Assembly: GCA_035576005.1 (NCBI GenBank)
Contig: DATLXH010000109.1
Location: forward strand, 1-64,000
Direction: 5' to 3'
Source: DATLXH01 sp035576005
Lineage (GTDB): Bacteria; Acidobacteriota; Thermoanaerobaculia; Gp7-AA8
Length of the DNA: 64,000 bases
This document shows, one piece after another, positions 24,449 through 34,728 of this stretch. The notes beneath the pieces are model-generated. The model ran no database searches, was not told the origin of the DNA, and saw only the letters and a list, made by a program, of their open reading frames with translations. The position numbers were made by a program, and so were the translations under genes. Numbering within the stretch: position 1 is the first letter of the stretch; each line of letters begins with the position of its first letter.

Positions 24449-25273
24449 TTACTTCGTTCTGCGCTTGACGATGAACTTCGTCGTCCGCTTGTTGCTTCGG
24501 GTCTTGTGTCCTTTGGTTGGCTTACCCCACGGCGTGACAGGATGGCGCCCACCGGACGTCTTCCCCTCTCCACCGCCAAGCGGGTGATCGACCGGATTCA
24601 TCGACACCCCGCGGTTGTGCGGCATACGACCCATGTGCCTGGTCCGTCCCGCCTTACCGTAGGAAATGTTCTCGTGCTCGATGTTGCCGACCTGACCGAT
24701 CGTGGCCAGACATCTCTGGTGAACGCGCCGCATCTCGCCCGAAGGAAGTCGCAGTGTCGCCCAGTCGTCCTCGCGTGCCATGAGCTGCGCACTGGTCCCG
24801 GCCGACCGGGCCATCTGGCCGCCCTTTCCTTCCTTGAGCTCGATGTTATGAATCACCGTGCCCAGCGGGATATGCGAGAGGGGAAGCGTGTTGCCGACGA
24901 CGATGTCGCTCTGCGGACCTGAACTGATCACCTGCCCGACGCTCAAGCCATCCGGAGCCAGAATGTAACGCTTTTCTCCGTCAGCGTAGTGAATCAGAGC
25001 GATACGCGCGCTGCGATTCGGGTCGTACTCGACGGAGAAAACCTTCCCGTCGATTCCGTGCTTGTCGCGCTTGAAGTCGATTACCCGATATCTCTGCTTG
25101 TGACCGCCGCCGATGAACCGTGACGTGACTCGTCCGGTGCTGTTACGCCCACCGGTCTTCGGCTTTCCCTTCGTGAGGGATTTCTCCGGCGTCGACCTGG
25201 TGATGTCGTCGAAGGACGGATGAGACTGGAACCGGATTCCAGGGGATGTCGGTCTGTATTTTTTTACGGCCAT
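24449..25273 (-). CDS. rplB: 50S ribosomal protein L2
   Basis: A core peptidyl-transferase-centre protein, 274 residues. MAVKKYRPTSPGIRFQSHPS, GRNSTGRVTSRFIGGGHKQR and the conserved MNPVDHPLGGGEGKTSGGRH, whose histidine faces the catalytic centre. 26 bases after rplW. Confidence 0.98.
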   Translation of the reverse strand: MAVKKYRPTSPGIRFQSHPSFDDITRSTPEKSLTKGKPKTGGRNSTGRVTSRFIGGGHKQRYRVIDFKRDKHGIDGKVFSVEYDPNRSARIALIHYADGEKRYILAPDGLSVGQVISSGPQSDIVVGNTLPLSHIPLGTVIHNIELKEGKGGQMARSAGTSAQLMAREDDWATLRLPSGEMRRVHQRCLATIGQVGNIEHENISYGKAGRTRHMGRMPHNRGVSMNPVDHPLGGGEGKTSGGRHPVTPWGKPTKGHKTRSNKRTTKFIVKRRTK

Positions 25274-25299
25274 AGGATCCTCTTCAATTCAACCTTCAA

Positions 25300-25590
25300 C
25301 TACACACCCTCGAAGAAGTCGGGAGCCTGCTCCCCTTCTCTGAGCCTCACGTAAGCCTTGCGCCAGTCGCGGCGCTTGCCTTCGTAACGCCCCATCCGCT
25401 TCATCTTTCCCCGGATGTTGAAGATGCGGACTTCCGCCACCTTCACTGAGAAGAGCTCTTCCACTGCCTTCTTGACTTCAACCTTGTTTGCTTTCACGTC
25501 GACTTCGAACGCGATCACGTTCCCGGTCTCCCGGAGCGCATTCGTCTTTTCCGTCACGATCGGCCTGCGAATGATCTGCATTGCGTTCAT
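25300..25590 (-). CDS. rplW: 50S ribosomal protein L23
   Basis: Docking site for trigger factor and SRP at the tunnel exit. Start set at the ATG at 25590 (MNAMQIIRRPIVTEKTNALR), which overlaps the rplD stop (ATGA) and gives 96 residues, the family norm. FSVKVAEVRIFNIRGKMKRM is conserved. Confidence 0.97.
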   Translation of the reverse strand: MNAMQIIRRPIVTEKTNALRETGNVIAFEVDVKANKVEVKKAVEELFSVKVAEVRIFNIRGKMKRMGRYEGKRRDWRKAYVRLREGEQAPDFFEGV

Positions 25591-26216
25591 GATCCGAGCA
25601 CCTCTGTCAGCTTGCCGAGGGCGCTCTCGCTCAGAACGATGTAACGGCAATTGACCACGTCATACACATTGACGTTCATCGCATCGACGAGATGCATCTT
25701 CGGATGGTTGCGCGAGGCAAGCACCAGGTTCGAGTTCTCGAGCGAGTCGACGACGAGTGCCTTTCCCTCAATCCCGATGTTTCCGAACTGCTCGACGAGA
25801 GCCCTGGTTTTCGGCGTGCTCACGACCATCTCGTTGATGATGAGAAATTTTCCATCCTTGAGCTTGAAGGAGAGCGCCGACTTGAGCGCGTTCTTCTTTT
25901 CCTTCGCGTTCATCTTGTAGGAGTAATCACGCGGGACAGGACCGAACACCGTGCCACCGTGACGATGGATCGGCGGACGATTTCCACCCTGACGGGCGCG
26001 ACCGGTCCCCTTCTGACGAAATGGCTTCTTTCCCGAGCCTGAGACCTCGGCCCGTGTCTTGGTCTTGTGCGTTCCACGGCGCAGTGATGCGAGATGGTTC
26101 CGCACTGCTTCGTGAATGAGATGTTCCTTGTACGGATAGGCGAAGATCTCGTCCGGCAGCTCGATCGAGCGCAGCACCTTATTCGCGAAATTCTTGATGT
26201 CGACGCTCGCCATCAC
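25587..26216 (-). CDS. rplD: 50S ribosomal protein L4
   Basis: L4 lines the exit tunnel; in E. coli it also represses the S10 operon. 209 residues with the long loop RRGTHKTKTRAEVSGSGKKP and FRQKGTGRARQGGNRPPIHR. Overlaps rplC upstream and rplW downstream by four bases each, so the three are translationally coupled. Confidence 0.98.
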   Translation of the reverse strand: MMASVDIKNFANKVLRSIELPDEIFAYPYKEHLIHEAVRNHLASLRRGTHKTKTRAEVSGSGKKPFRQKGTGRARQGGNRPPIHRHGGTVFGPVPRDYSYKMNAKEKKNALKSALSFKLKDGKFLIINEMVVSTPKTRALVEQFGNIGIEGKALVVDSLENSNLVLASRNHPKMHLVDAMNVNVYDVVNCRYIVLSESALGKLTEVLGS

Positions 26217-26851
26217 TCACTCCTCTTCCCGCTCTTCGAGAGGCGAAGAACGACCAGGGCATTCTTGCCGCCCGGTACTGCGCCGCGAATGTAGATGAGG
26301 CTGTTCTCTTCATCGATCTTCGCGATTCGAAGGTTCTTGACCGTTACCTGATCGCCGCCCATACGGCCGGCCATGCGCATGCCTTTCATGACTCGCGACG
26401 GAAATGCCGACGCACCGATCGAACCGGGTGCGCGATGGAACATCGATCCGTGAGAGGCACGTCCACCAGAGAAGTTGTGACGCTTCATCACTCCCTGGAA
26501 GCCCTTGCCTTTCGACTGCCCGACCACATCGATCTGGTCGCCCGGCTTGAAGATGTCGACTTGCACCTTGTCGCCGACATTCGCTTCGCCGTTGTACGCA
26601 AACTCGATGAGCGTGCGAAGCGGCTGGACTCCAGCCTTTTCGAAATGGCCACGCATCGCGCTCGTCACGCGCCGTGCCGAGAGCTTCTCGACGAGGCCAA
26701 CCTGAACTGCGTTGTACCCGTCTTTCTCCGTTGTTTTTTTCTGTACGACGAGACAGGGACCTGCCTGGATCACGGTGACGGGGATCATCGATCCGTCGTC
26801 TCCGAAGACCTGGGTCATGCCCACTTTCTTGCCTATGATTCCTTCGATCAT
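26213..26851 (-). CDS. rplC: 50S ribosomal protein L3
   Basis: An assembly-initiator protein, 212 residues: MIEGIIGKKVGMTQVFGDDG, then QSKGKGFQGVMKRHNFSGGR and ASHGSMFHRAPGSIGASAFP. 44 bases after rpsJ. Confidence 0.98.
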   Translation of the reverse strand: MIEGIIGKKVGMTQVFGDDGSMIPVTVIQAGPCLVVQKKTTEKDGYNAVQVGLVEKLSARRVTSAMRGHFEKAGVQPLRTLIEFAYNGEANVGDKVQVDIFKPGDQIDVVGQSKGKGFQGVMKRHNFSGGRASHGSMFHRAPGSIGASAFPSRVMKGMRMAGRMGGDQVTVKNLRIAKIDEENSLIYIRGAVPGGKNALVVLRLSKSGKRSE

Positions 26852-26895
26852 TTCCTCACCTCGGGGGCCTCGCCTTCCGGCCCCTTCCTGGATCT

Positions 26896-27210
26896 CTACT
26901 TACCGAACGCCTTGATCTCTACATCCACACCAGCCGGCAGCTCGAGCTTCATGAGCGCGTCGACTGTTTGTGTGGTCGGCTCGAGAATGTCGAGCAGACG
27001 TTTATGCGTCCGCATCTCGAACTGCTCACGCGACTTCTTGTCCACGTGGGGACTGCGAAGCACTGTGTAACGCGACACCTGAGTCGGAAGGGGAATCGGT
27101 CCCGCAACCTTCGCTCCCGTTCTCTTCGCCGTGTCGACGATCTCTGACGTCGATTGATCCAGAACACGGTAGTCATATGCCTTCAGACGGATGCGAATTT
27201 TCTCATTCAT
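26896..27210 (-). CDS. rpsJ: 30S ribosomal protein S10
   Basis: Ribosomal head protein and antitermination partner of NusB/NusG. The ATG at 27210 (MNEKIRIRLKAYDYRVLDQS) gives 104 residues, the usual length. The central RTGAKVAGPIPLPTQVSRYT and RTHKRLLDILEPTTQTVDAL are conserved. 72 bases after tuf. Confidence 0.98.
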   Translation of the reverse strand: MNEKIRIRLKAYDYRVLDQSTSEIVDTAKRTGAKVAGPIPLPTQVSRYTVLRSPHVDKKSREQFEMRTHKRLLDILEPTTQTVDALMKLELPAGVDVEIKAFGK

Positions 27211-27282
27211 GTTGTCGTACCCTTTCGTGACTCGCCTTGCAAAGAACAGAAAAGGGTGGCGCGAGGCCACCCCTGGAGAAAA

Positions 27283-28476
27283 CTACTCGAGAATGTCGGT
27301 CACCGTACCTGCGCCGACCGTACGTCCACCCTCACGGATTGCGAAGCGGAGACCTTTCTCCATCGCGATCGGGTGAATGAGCGTGATTTCAAGCTGCGTG
27401 TTGTCGCCAGGCATGACCATCTCGCTGCCTGCATTGAGCTCGGCGGTGCCGGTGATGTCTGTGGTTCGGAAGTAGAACTGGGGACGATAGCCCTTGAAGA
27501 AAGGAGTGTGACGTCCGCCCTCTTCCTTGGTGAGAATGTAGACCTCTGCCTTGAACTTGGTGTGTGGCTTGATCGAACCGGGCTTGGCAAGAACCTGACC
27601 GCGCTCGACGTCTTTCCGCTCGACACCGCGGAGCAAAAGACCAACGTTGTCTCCCGCCTGGCCCTCATCGAGGAGCTTGCGGAACATCTCCACACCTGTG
27701 ACGATCTTCTTGGTGGTTGGACGGATTCCTACGATCTCGATCTCTTCGCCAACCTTTACTTTTCCACGCTCGATACGACCGGTCACGACGGTTCCACGAC
27801 CGGAGATCGAGAAGATATCTTCAACCGGCATGAGGAAGTCTTTGTCGATGAGGCGCTCCGGGATGGGGATGTAGCTATCGACGGCATCCATGAGGTTGAT
27901 GATCTTTTTGCCCCATTCAGAGTTGTGGTCGCCGCTCTCGAGTCCTTTCAGAGCCGAGACGCGGACGATTGGAATGTCATCGCCAGGAAAGTCATAGCTC
28001 GAGAGGAGCTCGCGGATCTCGAGCTCTACGAGCTCGAGCAACTCTTCATCATCGACGGTGTCGACTTTGTTGAGCGCGACGACCATGTAAGGAACGCCGA
28101 CCTGACGCGAGAGCAGGATGTGCTCGCGTGTCTGCGGCATCGGGCCGTCTGCGGCGGAAACAACGAGAATCGCACCGTCCATCTGGGCGGCGCCGGTGAT
28201 CATGTTCTTGACGTAATCGGCGTGACCCGGGCAGTCAACGTGCGCGTAGTGACGCTTGTCGGTTGAATACTCGACGTGTGCGGTCGCGATCGTGATTCCG
28301 CGCTCACGCTCTTCAGGAGCTTTATCGATCTGGTCGAAGGCGACGAAGGTCGCCGTCCCCTTGGAGGCGAGCGTACGTGTGATTGCTGCTGTCAGGGTCG
28401 TTTTTCCATGATCGACGTGACCAATCGTTCCGACGTTCACGTGTGGTTTGCTGCGGTCGAATTTTTCCTTTGCCAT
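27283..28476 (-). CDS. tuf: Elongation factor Tu
   Basis: GTPase that delivers aminoacyl-tRNA. 397 residues: P-loop GHVDHGKTTL, switch II DCPGHADYVKNMI, NKVD specificity motif, domain 2 GRGTVVTGRIERGKVKVGEE and domain 3 GYRPQFYFRTTDITG. A second tuf may lie just beyond the right edge next to the tRNA-Thr, as in many bacteria. Confidence 0.98.
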   Translation of the reverse strand: MAKEKFDRSKPHVNVGTIGHVDHGKTTLTAAITRTLASKGTATFVAFDQIDKAPEERERGITIATAHVEYSTDKRHYAHVDCPGHADYVKNMITGAAQMDGAILVVSAADGPMPQTREHILLSRQVGVPYMVVALNKVDTVDDEELLELVELEIRELLSSYDFPGDDIPIVRVSALKGLESGDHNSEWGKKIINLMDAVDSYIPIPERLIDKDFLMPVEDIFSISGRGTVVTGRIERGKVKVGEEIEIVGIRPTTKKIVTGVEMFRKLLDEGQAGDNVGLLLRGVERKDVERGQVLAKPGSIKPHTKFKAEVYILTKEEGGRHTPFFKGYRPQFYFRTTDITGTAELNAGSEMVMPGDNTQLEITLIHPIAMEKGLRFAIREGGRTVGAGTVTDILE

Positions 28477-28544
28477 CGCTACCTCCTGATCTCTTCGTAC
28501 GCTGTTTTCAGACCGGACCCCGAGGGGTCCAATGGATCGAACTC

Positions 28545-30623
<2,079 letters not shown>

Positions 30624-30952
30624 GACGATTGTTTCCCTGTGAGCGCACCCGCCTTAACGGCGAGCGATGAAATGACCGATCCTCCAGCAGGAGGAAACGG
30701 CGACAAACGAACGAACCATCACGAGGATGACTCGGCCGTTTCGTACAGACAGCTTTCGCCGCCTGACTCAATTGTTCGTCACTTCAATTTCCCGTTGCTC
30801 GGTCCGGAACCGCAGAACTAGTTGCCTTCTGTGTTATCCGGTCGAGACGGAGCTACGGGGGGCCTTGGAGAAAATGCAGAATGTTAATTGCAGAATGCAG
30901 AATGATAAATCACTCCGTTATTCATGCTTGATTTCTGCAGCCTCTCCTTTAC
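30624..30952. repeat. rpsG-fusA spacer with iterated GCAGAATG words
   Basis: No gene is visible in these 329 bases. From 30868 to 30945 the DNA reads GCAGAATG, a break, then GCAGAATGCAGAATGATAAA and a partial complement ending TTTCTGCAG. The rest contains no clear promoter. Such an unusually long gap in the str operon points to an insertion. Confidence 0.5.
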
Positions 30953-31423
30953 TTACCAGCGGTAGTGCGCGAAAGCCTTATTGGCTTCAGCCATTTTGTG
31001 AACGTCTTCACGCTTCTTGATCGCGTTTCCACGATTGTTCGAAGCATCCAGAATCTCTCCGGCAAGCTTGTCCTGCATCGTTTTCTCGCCGCGGCTGGTG
31101 GCGTAACTGATGAGCCACCGGATGGCGAGTGAAGCACGACGGGCAGGACGAACTTCGACGGGAACCTGGTAGTTTGATCCGCCAACTCTGCGGCTCTTGA
31201 CCTCGAGCGCTGGCTTCACATTGTCGATCGCCTTCTTGAAAATCTTGAGCGCATCATCCTTGGCGCGCTCTTCGACCTTCTTGAGGGCTCCATAGAAAAT
31301 GCCTTCGGCGGTCGATTTCTTCCCTTGAATCATCAAAGAGTTGATGAACTTGGTCACCAGCTGGCTGCTGTAGACCGGATCCGGCAGGATCTCGCGTTTC
31401 GGAACTTCTCTTCTTCTCGGCAT
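30953..31423 (-). CDS. rpsG: 30S ribosomal protein S7
   Basis: Nucleates the small-subunit head. 156 residues from MPRRREVPKREILPDPVYSS, with VKPALEVKSRRVGGSNYQVP and RSAVRW-type C-terminus reading MAEANKAFAHYRW. 57 bases after rpsL. Confidence 0.98.
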   Translation of the reverse strand: MPRRREVPKREILPDPVYSSQLVTKFINSLMIQGKKSTAEGIFYGALKKVEERAKDDALKIFKKAIDNVKPALEVKSRRVGGSNYQVPVEVRPARRASLAIRWLISYATSRGEKTMQDKLAGEILDASNNRGNAIKKREDVHKMAEANKAFAHYRW

Positions 31424-31447
31424 TGGTTTCCTGATTTTCTTCGTGTA

Positions 31448-31469
31448 GGACAGACACTCTTGTCTGTCC
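31448..31469. repeat. Hairpin repeat with GGACAGACA..TGTCTGTCC arms
   Basis: Nine-base arms and a CTCT loop between rpsL and rpsG; sister of the hairpin at 11286-11317. Confidence 0.65.
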
Positions 31470-31480
31470 CGTCGCGCTGA

Positions 31481-31855
31481 TTACTGCTTCGGCCGCTTCG
31501 CGCCGTACTTGCTCCGGCTCTGGTTTCGCTTGGCCACGCCTGTCGTATCCAGGGTTCCGCGGATGACGTGATAACGCACCCCTGGCAGATCCTTCACACG
31601 GCCGCCCCGGATGAGGACGATCGAGTGCTCCTGGAGGTTATGACCGACACCCGGGATGTAGGTCGTGACTTCGACCCCGTTTGTCAACCGTACACGCGCA
31701 ACCTTCCGCAGAGCCGAGTTCGGCTTCTTGGGGGTCGATGTGTAGACTCTGGTGCAAACCCCGCGCTTCTGGGGGCTCGACTGGAGGGCTGGCGACTTGG
31801 TCTTGCTGTTGATCTTCGCGCGACCCTGACTGACCAGTTGATTAATCGTAGGCAT
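31481..31855 (-). CDS. rpsL: 30S ribosomal protein S12
   Basis: Decoding-centre protein, 124 residues: MPTINQLVSQGRAKINSKTK, then KKPNSALRKVARVRLTNGVE and the streptomycin-site residues in KPNSA and GVRYHVIRGTLDTTG. Lys at the KPNS position suggests wild-type streptomycin sensitivity. First gene of the long ribosomal transcript. Confidence 0.98.
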   Translation of the reverse strand: MPTINQLVSQGRAKINSKTKSPALQSSPQKRGVCTRVYTSTPKKPNSALRKVARVRLTNGVEVTTYIPGVGHNLQEHSIVLIRGGRVKDLPGVRYHVIRGTLDTTGVAKRNQSRSKYGAKRPKQ

Positions 31856-31928
31856 TCAAAATCCTCTTGAGATGGGAAAACGACCGACAATCCCGAAGTT
31901 CGGACTGTCTGGTGGGGGAAACCGGCGC

Positions 31929-31957
31929 ACTCTACGTGGCGGCGCGAGGGTTGTCAA
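31929..31957 (-). promoter_or_regulatory. Sigma70-type promoter of the rpsL (str) operon
   Basis: On the minus strand TTGACA (31957-31952) and TAGAGT (31934-31929) are separated by exactly 17 bases. The predicted start near 31922 leaves a leader of about 66 bases before the rpsL ATG at 31855. It is the best promoter seen for the ribosomal cluster. The gap beyond it, up to 32094, shows no gene. Confidence 0.75.
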
Positions 31958-32094
31958 CCCTTGCCCGGCGATCAACAGGGATCGTTTTTCGCTTTATTCC
32001 GGTTCCAGGACCGATCACCCAACTGCGAGCTCCTGCTGTCGTACAGCCTCGCATTCGCGAGGCGTCCTGACTGGCGACTTCCCAGATCGCGCTG

Positions 32095-32592
32095 CTACTC
32101 CGGAAATGCACTCGCCAGCTCGGCGATCATCGCACCCTGGCGTGAGAGAAGGCGATCTGCGATCTCGACCATTCGCCGGTTGGGTACCGCGATTGATCTC
32201 GCGGCGAAGACCCGTTCGAGCGCCTCAGTCTCCCGACCCGGGCCCAGAACCATCGACAGGATGATGTACGCAGCCGCTGACGATCGACTGACTCCTGCGT
32301 GGCAATGGATTAAAACCGCACCCGGGTCTACCTCGATCTGGCGAGCGAAGTGAATGAGGTCTTCGATATCATGCTCTCCCGGCCCACCGCCCGGACCCGA
32401 GTCCTCAAACTCCAGCCTCAACTTTCGAGCGATGTTTCCGTAACCGGCAGGCGGTTCGTCCGCTGGATCGCCGATGGACACGAGATACGAGATCGCCGAA
32501 CAACGCTGCGGCGTGGTGAGTAACGCCGCGGCCGATCCTCGGTCGAGAATCACGATATCGAATTCACCGTCACTGCTATCGCCAGCAATCAC
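32095..32592 (-). CDS. Tyrosine / dual-specificity phosphatase-like protein
   Basis: A cysteine-based phosphatase of 165 residues. The signature HCHAGVSRSSAA (residues 96-107) gives Cys97 as nucleophile and Arg103 as phosphate ligand. Asp64 in LEFEDSG is a candidate general acid, and the preceding VDPGAVLIH strand is typical. It belongs to the single-domain bacterial DSP group, often annotated as a predicted protein tyrosine phosphatase; substrate unknown. It starts with GTG at 32592, overlapping the stop of the selenoprotein gene (GTGA), so the two are translationally coupled. Confidence 0.88.
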   Translation of the reverse strand: MIAGDSSDGEFDIVILDRGSAAALLTTPQRCSAISYLVSIGDPADEPPAGYGNIARKLRLEFEDSGPGGGPGEHDIEDLIHFARQIEVDPGAVLIHCHAGVSRSSAAAYIILSMVLGPGRETEALERVFAARSIAVPNRRMVEIADRLLSRQGAMIAELASAFPE

Positions 32593-32828
32593 GTCGGTCT
32601 TGCCAACAGCGTGCGAATCGATTGCAGAATGCGCTTGTCGCTCGGAATGCCGAGCCAGCCCCGCTTCGCGACGAGCGTGTCGTGCACCCGAACCTCGAAC
32701 GACCCCCTGGGACCCTGTGCGAGCTCCACTTCGAAGTCAGGCTGCTGCTTGAGCATCTCTGCCACACGGGCAGCTCTTTTCCTGACTCCCCCTCACGAGG
32801 GGCAGTGGATGACGAGCACGTGAACCAT
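32589..32828 (-). CDS. SelW-like Rdx family selenoprotein with in-frame UGA
   Basis: A thioredoxin-like protein of 79 residues read through one TGA at codon 12 (32793-32795). It starts MVHVLVIHCPS, then selenocysteine, then GGVRKRAARVAEMLKQQP and later FEVRVHDTLVAKRGWLGIPS. The redox motif is CPSU, i.e. CxxU, at the position of CxxC/U in Rdx (SelW/SelT/SelH) proteins, and the following helix and FEV..G..V..K strands fit the family. GGAG lies 5 bases before the ATG. 19 bases after the TGA, CTGCC-CGTGT-GGCAG (32759-32773) makes a hairpin whose loop has G as second base and lies 25 bases from the UGA, as in bacterial SECIS elements. It sits between osmC and a phosphatase gene. Confidence 0.85.
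32759..32792 (-). promoter_or_regulatory. Candidate bacterial SECIS element
   Basis: Downstream of the in-frame TGA (32793-32795) the transcript reads CTGCC (32773-32769), loop CGTGT, then GGCAG (32763-32759). The apical loop of 5 bases starts 25 bases after the UGA, within the published 16-37 range for bacterial SECIS, and carries G as second base. Only five base pairs are evident, so the assignment leans on the protein evidence. Confidence 0.6.
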
Positions 32829-32896
32829 CGGGTCTCCTCGGTCGAAACCTGGCTGCGGGGTGCCGCAAACAGCGGCAGCATCACCCCGGTGGCACC

Positions 32897-33322
32897 CTAC
32901 GCCTCCAGCTTCGCGTCCATCGTAATTTCCGCGTTCAGCAACTTCGAGATCGGACAACCTTTCTTCGCGTTGTCAGCCGCGGTCTTGAATGACTCCTCGC
33001 TTGCGCCGGGTACCTTTGCCGACACCGCGAGATGGACCGCTGTGACGGTGAAGCCCTCACCCTGCTTCTCAATTGTTACGGTTGCCGTGGTGTTGATCGA
33101 CTCAGGGACCAGTTTCACGTTCGTGAGTTGTCCGGACAGAGCCATGGAGAAGCATCCCGCGTGCGCCGCTCCGATCAACTCCTCGGGATTGGTCCCCTTC
33201 CCTTCCTCGAAACGGCTGCTGAAAGAATACTGCGTCTCCTTGAGCACACCGCTCTCGGTCGAGATCACTCCCTTGCCTTCCTTGATGCTGCCCTTCCAGA
33301 CTGCGGACCCTTTTCTTTTCAA
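32897..33322 (-). CDS. osmC: OsmC family peroxiredoxin
   Basis: A thiol-dependent organic hydroperoxide reductase, 141 residues. Start set at a TTG (33322) because AGGAGG lies five bases upstream and the family begins MKRKxSAVWKG; an upstream GTG frame would run through that ribosome-binding site. The two catalytic cysteines are present, Cys57 in AAHAGCFSMAL and Cys123 in KKGCPISKLLNAE, together with Arg37 (SSRFEEG) and Glu48 (NPEELIG). It heads a redox gene group with the selenoprotein 68 bases downstream. Confidence 0.93.
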   Translation of the reverse strand: MKRKGSAVWKGSIKEGKGVISTESGVLKETQYSFSSRFEEGKGTNPEELIGAAHAGCFSMALSGQLTNVKLVPESINTTATVTIEKQGEGFTVTAVHLAVSAKVPGASEESFKTAADNAKKGCPISKLLNAEITMDAKLEA

Positions 33323-33498
33323 AGTTTCCTCCTGAGCGTTACACACCGCAAATGGGTGTTTCTATTCATCTACCATTCCACTTGCATACTGATAGTCGAG
33401 GCAAGCCTGCGGTTTGCTGGACGCCGAGGAAATGACGCACAGGGCCGCCGACCCGTCTGGCCACGCCGGAGCGAGGAGAACGTCTGAGCAAACGCGGG

Positions 33499-33966
33499 CT
33501 AACGGATAAAGTAGCCGGCGACGCGCCACTTGCCTCGGTCTATCGTCATGACGACAGTCTCGACCGCGGCTTCCTTCTGCCCGAAGGCTGTGGCGTACGT
33601 GACTGTCACGTAGTCACCGTCAGGCGCACCCGGAATCGCACGTGAATAGTCGGCCGCCTTGAGCGTCCTCGTGATTACGGGACCGAGAGGGGCGCGCACA
33701 CTGTCCATGGCGGAGCGCCACTGCTCCTCCGTCACCGCCGCACGGAACATGGACGCGGCACGCCCCCAGCTCTCGTCGTATCTCCCTCCGTCGGTCATCC
33801 CCAGCCATGCGCGAGATTCCAACTCAGCCGCTACTGCCTTGGACTCGGCTGCAGCGCTCTGTGTGTCGGGTCCCGATGAGACGCCGGGCGCCACGCGGGA
33901 AGTAGAACCTGCGCTGCACGATGTTAGTAGCAGCAGAACAGCAATGAGAAAAACCGACAGGCGCAC
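33499..33966 (-). CDS. DUF4019 lipoprotein
   Basis: A secreted protein of 155 residues. I take the GTG at 33966, preceded by GGAGG, giving the signal peptide VRLSVFLIAVLLLLTSC with lipobox LTSC and lipidated Cys17. The mature part matches DUF4019: RAWLGMTDGGRYDESWGRAA, SMFRAAVTEEQWRSAMDSVR and APLGPVITRTL. Ends VVMTIDRGKWRVAGYFIR. Function unknown; family members sit in the periplasm. The gap to osmC (33323-33498) contains no gene, but a blurred GCGGGCTAA repeat end at about 33492-33502. Confidence 0.88.
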   Translation of the reverse strand: MRLSVFLIAVLLLLTSCSAGSTSRVAPGVSSGPDTQSAAAESKAVAAELESRAWLGMTDGGRYDESWGRAASMFRAAVTEEQWRSAMDSVRAPLGPVITRTLKAADYSRAIPGAPDGDYVTVTYATAFGQKEAAVETVVMTIDRGKWRVAGYFIR

Positions 33967-34038
33967 GAGTCCTCCTTCTACCGGCTGGCGTACCAGTCGC
34001 AATTGAAGCCTTACCGCAGTGTGGCGCGACTCATCACA

Positions 34039-34728
34039 TCAGCGGCGCCGGGTTGAGGATCCTGTCGAACGCTTAGACGACTTCGAAGCCCGAACCGGAG
34101 CCTTGGCCTTCCTGGATGCGACACCGGCCTTTCGGGCCCCGGACCTGGTACCCTTCGCGGGAGACTTGGCAGACCGTGACGTTGTCTTCGCTCCCCGCAG
34201 ACCCGCTTTGAGCAGCCGGGCCTTCGTCTCGGCGGACCTTGCAGACGCACGCTTCCTGCTTCGGCGACTGCGCAACTGCTCGGTCGTGCTGACTGCGCGA
34301 CCATAGACCGCGCGCTCCCTTTTTCTTCGAAGCTCGACTGCAAGGCGCAGCGCCTCTTCCTCTCCATGTTCGGTGATTGAGACGAACTCGCGACGAATCT
34401 CACCGGGCATCGGACTCCACGCCACCACGAAACTCTCGCGCGACTGATAAACACCAGGCACGCCTGTGCGGTTTCTCGTGCTGACCGGTGGAACAATCCG
34501 ATCAGTACGCGGCTTACCCAGCTCTTTTTCCTTGGCATCTCTCCACTTGATCACCGACGTTCGAGCCATCTCCGTGCCGCCGTGGGAAGCGTCCGCCAGA
34601 TACTTCGAGTGGGTCTTTCCGTTGTACGTGACACGCGCATACCATCCGACTCCGTGGCGCCCCGGATCATCGATGCGTGTAATTCCCTTAACGTGAGGCC
34701 AACTTTTTTTTGATTTCTTCGCCGGCAT
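34039..34728 (-). CDS. AP2-like DNA-binding protein with histone-like basic tail
   Basis: 229 residues. Two AP2/integrase-like beta-sheet plus helix units are visible: VKGITRIDDPGRHGVGWYAR (then VTYNGKTHSKYL) at about 13-72, and TGVPGVYQSRESFVVAWSPM (then REFVSITEHGEEEALRLAVE) at about 88-145. The last 80 residues are Lys, Arg, Ser and Ala-rich (RSRKRASARSAETKARLLK), like histone H1 or HU-type tails. GGAG lies 9 bases before the ATG at 34728. AP2-like domains bind DNA in plants, phages and bacteria; with this tail a nucleoid-associated role is likely but inferred. No recombinase domain is present. Confidence 0.75.
   Translation of the reverse strand: MPAKKSKKSWPHVKGITRIDDPGRHGVGWYARVTYNGKTHSKYLADASHGGTEMARTSVIKWRDAKEKELGKPRTDRIVPPVSTRNRTGVPGVYQSRESFVVAWSPMPGEIRREFVSITEHGEEEALRLAVELRRKRERAVYGRAVSTTEQLRSRRSRKRASARSAETKARLLKAGLRGAKTTSRSAKSPAKGTRSGARKAGVASRKAKAPVRASKSSKRSTGSSTRRR

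Noticed and set aside
27154..28266. 370-codon open frame opposite tuf
   Set aside because: The minus-strand frame is EF-Tu with all GTPase motifs; the opposite frame is a codon-bias shadow with no family features.
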